From NCBI GenBank assembly GCA_035771175.1, contig CM069597.1, forward strand, positions 9,211,001 through 9,275,000: a stretch of DNA of 64,000 nt. Reading direction: 5' to 3'. Position 1 is the first letter of the stretch, and each line of letters begins with the position of its first letter. Below the pieces are notes generated by a model, which was given only the letters and a program-made list of their open reading frames with translations, searched no databases and was not told the DNA's origin. Source of the DNA: Paratinospora sagittata. Its lineage: Eukaryota; Streptophyta; Magnoliopsida; Ranunculales; Menispermaceae. Below, piece after piece: positions 58,300 through 64,000 of this stretch. A program made the translations under genes and the position numbers.

Positions 58300-59455
58300 T
58301 AGGGGGGTACTTAAGAACGGATCGACCTAGTAAGAATTTTCTCCCTCATAAAGAAGCTAGGCACCCAGCCTTGCCTGCTATCTTCTCCAATTTCAGAAAT
58401 GGACAAAGTTGCATAAACACTTCCTTTCGTTTCTCCTTGTTAACAATTGCACCAATTTCTGCAAGAAAATTTCAAAATTTCAGTTTATGCATCTTAATAG
58501 ACTATATAGCATTAATAATACAAGATAGCACATCAACTCTACAACTTGAGAATTTCAGTCATTATTATTAGATGGCAACATGACATATGAATACCATTCT
58601 TTCCATTTAAGAGGAATTCCATGTATAAGGGAGAGAAAGCTCTGTCTTGTCATTCTTTTCAAGTATCCATACTTTATATACTGCAAAACGTTGGAGAAAC
58701 AGAAAGAGTGCTCTATCTTGTCATTCTTTCAGGTACTTATCTATACTATATATAATGCAAAATGTTAGAGAACTCAAGAGTCCATCATTTTTGTCATTGT
58801 TCCAAAATTACCATTAAACCATTATTGTTACTTTTTAATTTTAAAACACAATTTTATTAATCTAATGGATATAAAATAAATCAAAAATTTAATTTTTCTT
58901 ACTATATACTGTCGTAATCCCCTCTACTTTTTAAGGCTCAAATTGAGATTTGTCAATTTTTTCCTTTTGAGTTATAATATTTTACTTTATTTCCCCTTAT
59001 TTTAAATAAATAAGACAATTGCATTTATTTTTAATTTCATTAAAATATTATATTTTTCAACACAATTTTAGAGGTCTAACCTCTACTATTTGTCAACCTA
59101 TATTTTATTTAGAGGTTGACAAATTATTATCAAACACTTCAATTTTGTTCAACCTCGATTTCAATCAGAGTTTGGAGGAATTAGAGGTTGGAATTCGAGT
59201 GTTACCAAACGCTTTCTAAAACCTTGTTTATGAAGAGTAGTATGCAATAATATATACGACTGCACTCATACAATGTTGCATGCACATAATTTGGAAGATG
59301 GTATTCAAGGAAATGTAGAAATCATTCAAAAAAACGAAAAAAGAAACTAGAGATTATATATATATACATACATGTGTGTGTTTGTGTGTTTGTGTGTGTG
59401 TGTATTATAAAAGATGAAAAGGCAAGGAAATGTAGCAATCAATCAAGTATGACTC
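58300..59455. other. Intergenic / 3' flank of the receptor-like pseudokinase
   Basis: AT-rich, with a (TG)n tract at about 59372-59404. It probably includes the 3' UTR of the minus-strand gene ending at 59456. No other gene seen. Confidence 0.45.
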
Positions 59456-59725
59456 TTACTGGAAGGATTTTGGTACGGGCAAGGACGGGATTGGAGATCC
59501 TTCAATGCTTTGGGAGTCTCCCTTCCATTCTTCCTGAACTTGAGCTGCAAATTGCAAGTTCCACAGCACATCCTCAATGGTAGGTCTACGTGCTGGCTCC
59601 TTTGAGAGACACCTGATGCATATGCTCATCACTGTCTTCAATGATTCATCCGCACATCCCCTGCAAATCAATGGATCAACTATGCACCTTCGAGCCACAT
59701 TACCAGCTGTTATACCTACTTGCAA
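59456..59725 (-). CDS. Receptor-like pseudokinase terminal exon
   Basis: Begins LQVGITAGNVARRCIVDPLI after acceptor TTTCTGCAG and ends PVPKSFQ plus TAA (59456-59458). Contains the conserved C-lobe Arg of EPARRPT. Confidence 0.9.
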   Translation of the reverse strand: MQVGITAGNVARRCIVDPLICRGCADESLKTVMSICIRCLSKEPARRPTIEDVLWNLQFAAQVQEEWKGDSQSIEGSPIPSLPVPKSFQ

Positions 59726-62109
59726 CTGCAGAAATACAATAAAAGATGCATCAGGTAACCAAACTTGATATACATAAAATTGAGTTGGTTATATCTTGGC
59801 TAATTACGAGGCCAAAGCTTATCTAGATTGACATATTTTCTTCTTTTTTTTCCTTGTTTAGTAGTTAGTTACTATAGTATCTTTTCCAATGTTTATGCTT
59901 GATTTTTGCCTTCTGAATCAAGGAAAAGTCACTATTCAAAATCCGGTTGCTGTACTCAACAAATTGCCAAGCCCTCATTCTTTATTAGATAGTAAGGATA
60001 TCCTAAAAGTATTTCAAAAAAGTTGGTTACACCTTTTTCTTTTCCTTCAGGACATATTATAAGACATCAGTTTTTCCCATATTATCAAAGGCTTCCAAAG
60101 GAAACGAGAGGAAGAAAAAAAAATCCCACCATCCAAATGTTTAGAAAAACCCATTAAGAAATGAAAAATCCACAAGTTGCTCTGGGAATAGAAGAGTACA
60201 AACAAATAAACATATAATACACAACTCAACAAGGCTTTTCCCAATTATTTGGGATAAAGAAAGGTAAAAACTACTGCCAAATAAAAATAAGATATAAGGC
60301 TTAAACTTAAAAATAATTTGTTACCTGGTACTTCACAAAATTCACTTCCTTTTGCGACATGATTGGTCTTCCCACAATGCTTTCTAGTAATATTACTCCA
60401 AAGTCATAAATATTGTTCTTATCATCACATTTTTCCCTGTAGGGGAAACAAAATGAATAAACTACTTACAGCTTATACAAGTATGTTAGATCAAGAATAA
60501 AACAAATATTATAATTTGCATATTCATTACTACGATATACTCAATCGCCTACATAAAGAAATAAAACAAATGCATGTTATTTAGATATGGACTTCTTCAG
60601 CATCTTAGTATAAGCTGACTGACAGATATTTCAAAGAAAATGAAATTTATGCATAAAAAATAAAAAGCAGGGTTAGTGCAAGATAAAAAGATCCATCTCG
60701 GCAAACTATTTTATTTCTCAATTACACGGATTTATACTTAGCATACTGCATTTTGAAATAATTATTTTCAGATATCCTTATGATTAGTCTCAGGATCTAG
60801 AAACGAAAAAAGATACCACCCAGAAATTCCAAGATAAATGGTTTCATAGGAAGTGTTCTTCACAGGGAATAGTGCAATGTAGATTTTTTTTTTTCTCAAA
60901 AGGACTGGAAAAAAAGGAAGTGTTGCAAGGATGGGTGAAAAGAAAAAGGGTAATACATTGCATTTAGTACCTTCTGCATTCATCATGAAGCTACAAATGA
61001 CCATAGGCACATCTATTTACATTCTTGACATTTGTGTAACATATGACATACCCAAGTTTGTATTTAATGAGTTAAACTAGTAACTATTAGTAAATAGCAA
61101 ACCTTTCAGCAATAGGAAGCTTTGACCCACTTACATCTTCATTAGATGCCTGCAAGGGTTACAGAAAAGACTATCAGATCAAATATAATGTTTTTGAAAA
61201 AAAAAATTATACGCATTATGTGAATTAGACATATATAAACTGTCATAGACAGAGGAAAATTTCGTTTGACATACATTCATCATATTTTCTTCTAATAAAG
61301 GAAGGTTGTAGCTGCTAATTTTTGCAACAAGGCCTTGATCCAACAAAATATCGGTCATTTTCAGATTATATGAAAATTTATCTGGCAATCCTGTTTGGAG
61401 AAACTGGATACCCTTTGCTATGCCAACTGCAGCTGCCAACCTCTGCATCCAGGTAAGTATCTGTTCCGATATCCCCTCTAGAGGTTTCACAAAATGAACA
61501 AGTTAAAATTTAGTTCATGAAAAGAAATAAGGAAGAAGAATACATTTATCTCTTGGTGGAATCCAAGTTTACAGAATAATTAGGATGGCCTCTCTAAAAA
61601 AATCTCTAGATATTTTGATAATCCTAGGACCTTCTTATAGTCCTTTGGACAGTCTTATTAGACACGGAAATTGATCATAATCCATAAAAGAACTATTGGA
61701 TTAGGACATATTTTGACCCCCCCCCATGATCCCTTTTTGGAGAACCTATTTAACAAGGAGGTGTCTTCCAAACTAAGCATTAAGGAGAATGACTTATACC
61801 CTTAGTATTTGTCAAATATAAAAAATTTGAGTGAAATACAGAAAAGGGAAGGAAGAAAAATGTACCACATATGCGGCTTCTGAGCGTCCTATTTGATGAT
61901 ACATATTCAAAGACGACAAATATTCTGCTAACACTTGAATCATCCAGGTAACACTCAAAGCAGTGTCCAAGAGTACTGACCAAATGGCGATGTCTGAGCT
62001 TCATGATCAGGTCTACATGATGCATAAAGCTCCGAGTGCTGCACCTTCTTTTCAATTTAAAGCATCTAATGGCAATGACGGAACCATTGTTGAGCCTTCC
62101 TCTATACAT
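59456..62109 (-). CDS. LRR receptor-like pseudokinase (At3g03770 type), 3' half, 5 exons
   Basis: Join on the minus strand 62109-61866, 61477-61275, 61149-61103, 60436-60325 and 59725-59456. This gives 291 codons plus TAA, all with GT-AG junctions that keep frame. The kinase-like region begins MYRGRLNNGSVIAIRCFKLK and continues FMHHVDLIMKLRHRHLVSTL, HCFECYLDDSSVSRIFVVFE, TWMQRLAAAVGIAKGIQFLQ, LLDQGLVAKISSYNLPLL, YDFGVILLESIVGRPI and LSKEPARRPTIEDVLWNLQF. The family is known as probable inactive LRR receptor-like kinases. Here the ATP lysine of VAIK is Arg (IAIRC), the HRD loop is absent (FSYNLKMTDILL) and DFG is replaced by ISSYN. The LRR ectodomain, transmembrane segment and start lie upstream, outside the window. 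Looks intact and probably acts as a membrane-bound scaffold; that role is inference. Confidence 0.9.
60325..60436 (-). CDS. Receptor-like pseudokinase exon (YDFGVILLE region)
   Basis: A 112-bp exon, EKCDDKNNIYDFGVILLESI to NFVKYQ, between acceptor CCCTACAG and donor GTAACA. Confidence 0.87.
61103..61149 (-). CDS. Receptor-like pseudokinase small exon
   Basis: A 47-bp exon, ASNEDVSGSKLPIAE plus a split Arg codon, between acceptor CTTGCAG and donor GTTTGC. Too short for ORF scans. Confidence 0.82.
61275..61477 (-). CDS. Receptor-like pseudokinase exon (catalytic-loop region)
   Basis: Acceptor CCTCTAG, donor GTATGT. Carries GISEQILTWMQRLAAAVGIA to LPLLEENMMN; the canonical HRD is not present. 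Confidence 0.88.
61866..62109 (-). CDS. Receptor-like pseudokinase exon (kinase N-lobe)
   Basis: Acceptor TGATTTCAG precedes 62109; donor GTACAT follows 61866. The final codon is split (G here, AG in the next exon). Confidence 0.88.
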
Positions 62110-63257
62110 CTGAAATCATAATAGAATCAAAACATGTTGTCATGTCCCATTTTAAGAAATTTAGATATGTTCATAGTTCTTAATTAACAATTAAAAAAAA
62201 AATCTCATTGATATGCCAGAGCTCTAAAGTTTTTTCTTGAAGGAAAATTATGAAGTAGAAGAGAGCATATCAATCAATATGAAAAAGAAGCCTACTCCAA
62301 GAACATGCATGATCTGCAAGAATGTTGAGTCTACATTCTGGGTTTTATCAAATTATGAGTTTGTAGATTGAGTTATCAATTGATTTATGAATTTATCTCT
62401 TACCCACAATCAAGTGATTTGGTGTTTGATATTCTCCAAGTTAGATCCATACTGGTGGACCATATTATGGAGTAACTGGGAAATAGGGTGGTTTAGGTGA
62501 GATTTAGCATGCTAATAAACGTGAACAAGGGTTTGAAAACCAAGGGCAGTGGATATGAGAAGCCAAAAGAATACTAAGACTTTAGTGCTGCCTCAGATGA
62601 ACATGGGATACCTTTGAAAAGTTCCCGCATTTAAAGAGAGGAAAAACAGCAGCAGCAGGTCTGCATGCTGAAGCTGGTGTGAAAGAGCAACAAAAAGCAT
62701 CCACCACAGAGGAAGGAAAGACTATGATAGGAGCCTGAGGCTGTTCCTATCAAAGTCTGCTGGCCATGATTTCCAATGAGATCATTGAGTTCATTAAGAA
62801 GGCTATTGGAACAAATCCACCAGGATTATGTAAAGGGAGGTCCCTAGAGGATAAACTTTAGGAGGCATAGATCAAGTAGAACTTAAAATTCTAATTAAGG
62901 TATTAAAAGTGAACAAGTTTCAACAAAAGAAAAAAATCCATTTTTAGCACAAATGATGGAAGTTGAGCCTAGAGATAAAATTATGAACAAGAAAGACAAT
63001 ATATGCAAGATAGGGTTGAGCACAAATCAGGTCCAGGTTGATTTACTCAAACCCCACCACACTCAACTCAGTCGAGTTTTGTAAATCTAAACCCGATTAT
63101 TACCAATATGTGAACAAAATAAAAGCTGAAACCTGGCATTAATTGGGTGCAGGTCAAGACTGTCGGGTATGGATGAGTGAATTGATTCAGCCCTATGAGA
63201 AAAGAAGAGTTTGACAATCAGCCAAGGCTCCTTGGCTAAAGAAAAAAACATGAAAAC

Positions 63258-63475
63258 TTGGGCGTTGTTTGGTTTGTGATTTAAAAACTGTTTTCTGTAT
63301 TTCAAAATTGAAAAACATGGGAAACTTGTTTGGTTGGCTAGATCGAAAAACTGTTTTTTGAGAATTTTACAAAGGAAACAGGTAGTTTTTAGAAAACAAC
63401 AAAAAGTCATTTCCTAAATTTTCACTTTTTAACTGTATTCTGATTTTTAAATCACCAACCAAATGCAGCCTTAGT
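63258..63475. mobile_element. hAT-like MITE (~217 bp)
   Basis: Left end TTGTTTGGTTTGTGATTTAA, right end (reverse-complemented) GCATTTGGTTGGTGATTTAA. The interior repeats AAAACTGTTTT and GTTTTTAGAAAACA. No clear target duplication. Typical of plant 'TTTGGTTxGTGA' hAT MITEs. Confidence 0.65.
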
Positions 63476-63750
63476 TTTTCAAGTTAAGTTATTTCTTGGC
63501 AAAAAGAGAGGAAGAAAGAGAGAAATGGAAAGAGAAATGAGGGGAGACATTATAGTGGATGAGGAGGAAAGTGGGGGCCCCTTTTTTAGATATGACAAGA
63601 AGCATCCCTCCCTCTCTTAGCCCCACATCAAGAGTGAGAAGAGGGGGGACTTATCCCAAGCTATGAAAGGGGATGCCCTGCTCCGCTTCCCTCATTCTCT
63701 CTGCCCACTCTTTTCAGCTCCTCACTCCCTAAAATAATTAACTTTTTATA

Positions 63751-63949
63751 AAGGGGAGACTTGGCGCAATTGTAAGAGTTGTCGTGTAAGAGTTGTAGTC
63801 ACGGACTCAAGGGTTCGAATCATGGAAACAGCCTCTCGCAAAACAAGGTAAGACTGCGTATAATAGACCCAAATGTGGTCCCGACCCTTTCTCAGGATCC
63901 CACATAGGCGGAAACTTTGTGCACTGGGCTGCCTCTTTTTTACTAATTG
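63751..63949 (+). mobile_element. Au-type SINE (tRNA-derived)
   Basis: Internal promoter with a TGGCGCAATTGTAAGAG A box and a GGTTCGAATC B box (about 63812). Then the family-specific GGAAACAGCCTCT, TAAGACTGCGTATAATAGAC, CCCACATAGGCGGAAACTTT and GTGCACTGGGCTGCC, ending in a T run. The perfect 10-bp duplication ACTTTTTATA flanks it (63741-63750 and 63950-63959). Recognised as the Au SINE family of angiosperms. Lies in the receptor-like pseudokinase intron, antisense to that gene. Confidence 0.92.
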
Positions 63950-64000
63950 ACTTTTTATATGATATACATGGGTAAGGTCCAAATAAGTTGTTGCTTTCAT

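Larger units (their letters stand above)
62110..64000. other. Upstream intron of the receptor-like pseudokinase (partial)
   Basis: No further exon matching the LRR or juxtamembrane part was found before the window ends. The intron is therefore longer than 1.9 kb, and it holds a MITE and a SINE. Confidence 0.6.

Noticed and set aside
63770..63830. tRNA gene (GGTTCGAATC B box)
   Set aside because: Part of the Au SINE: no acceptor-stem pairing, and the SINE-specific body follows.

Overview
The window is nuclear DNA of a eudicot plant. It is AT-rich, has GT-AG introns, and carries two plant genes broken up by introns. Most of the rest is transposable elements: Ty1/copia and Ty3/gypsy LTR retrotransposons, solo LTRs, RTE- and L1-type LINEs, an Au-type SINE, and hAT- and Mutator-like MITEs. 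No bacterial-style operons, rRNA genes or CRISPR arrays were seen, and the only tRNA-like sequence is the SINE. The species cannot be named from the sequence.

Left part (1-15.8 kb): a four-exon, plus-strand gene for the mitochondrial coenzyme-Q-binding START-domain protein COQ10. Its coding exons (317, 196, 132 and 126 bp) join in frame to 256 codons, but the gene spans 14.4 kb. Intron 1 holds a Mutator-like MITE. Intron 2 holds a 2.0-kb solo LTR. Intron 3 (9.2 kb) holds an RTE LINE relic split by a hAT-like element, several tandem duplications, and a short non-autonomous LTR retrotransposon that itself contains a MITE.

Middle part (16-56 kb): a graveyard of nested elements. Two LTR families dominate. 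'LTR-C' (ends TGTNACACCCCGCCC / GGTATTACA) is the LTR of a Tekay/Del-like chromovirus whose broken minus-strand body lies at 39.9-51.3 kb. 'LTR-T' (ends TGTTGG..CACCC / GGTYAACA) occurs at 3.65, 22.6, 35.0 and 53.3 kb and carries arrays of short hairpin or palindromic motifs. A decayed copia element (32-39.7 kb, minus strand) is broken by an LTR-T copy and by a 519-bp element with a 10-bp target duplication. Host-derived scraps also occur: a protein-kinase fragment like PEPC kinase or CDPK (25.5-25.8 kb), and the last exon of an unrecognised plant gene (20.3 kb) lying between CACTA-like repeats. A 235-bp near-perfect palindrome at 54.76 kb is built from two head-to-head LTR-C U3 ends and is flanked by a 5-bp duplication.

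Right part (56-64 kb): the minus-strand 3' half of a leucine-rich-repeat receptor-like pseudokinase of the At3g03770 type, in five exons that join in frame to 291 codons. Its 5' exons lie beyond the window. The partial intron upstream of these exons contains a MITE and an Au-type SINE with a 10-bp target duplication. COQ10 and the receptor-like pseudokinase are the only loci that look intact and expressible.
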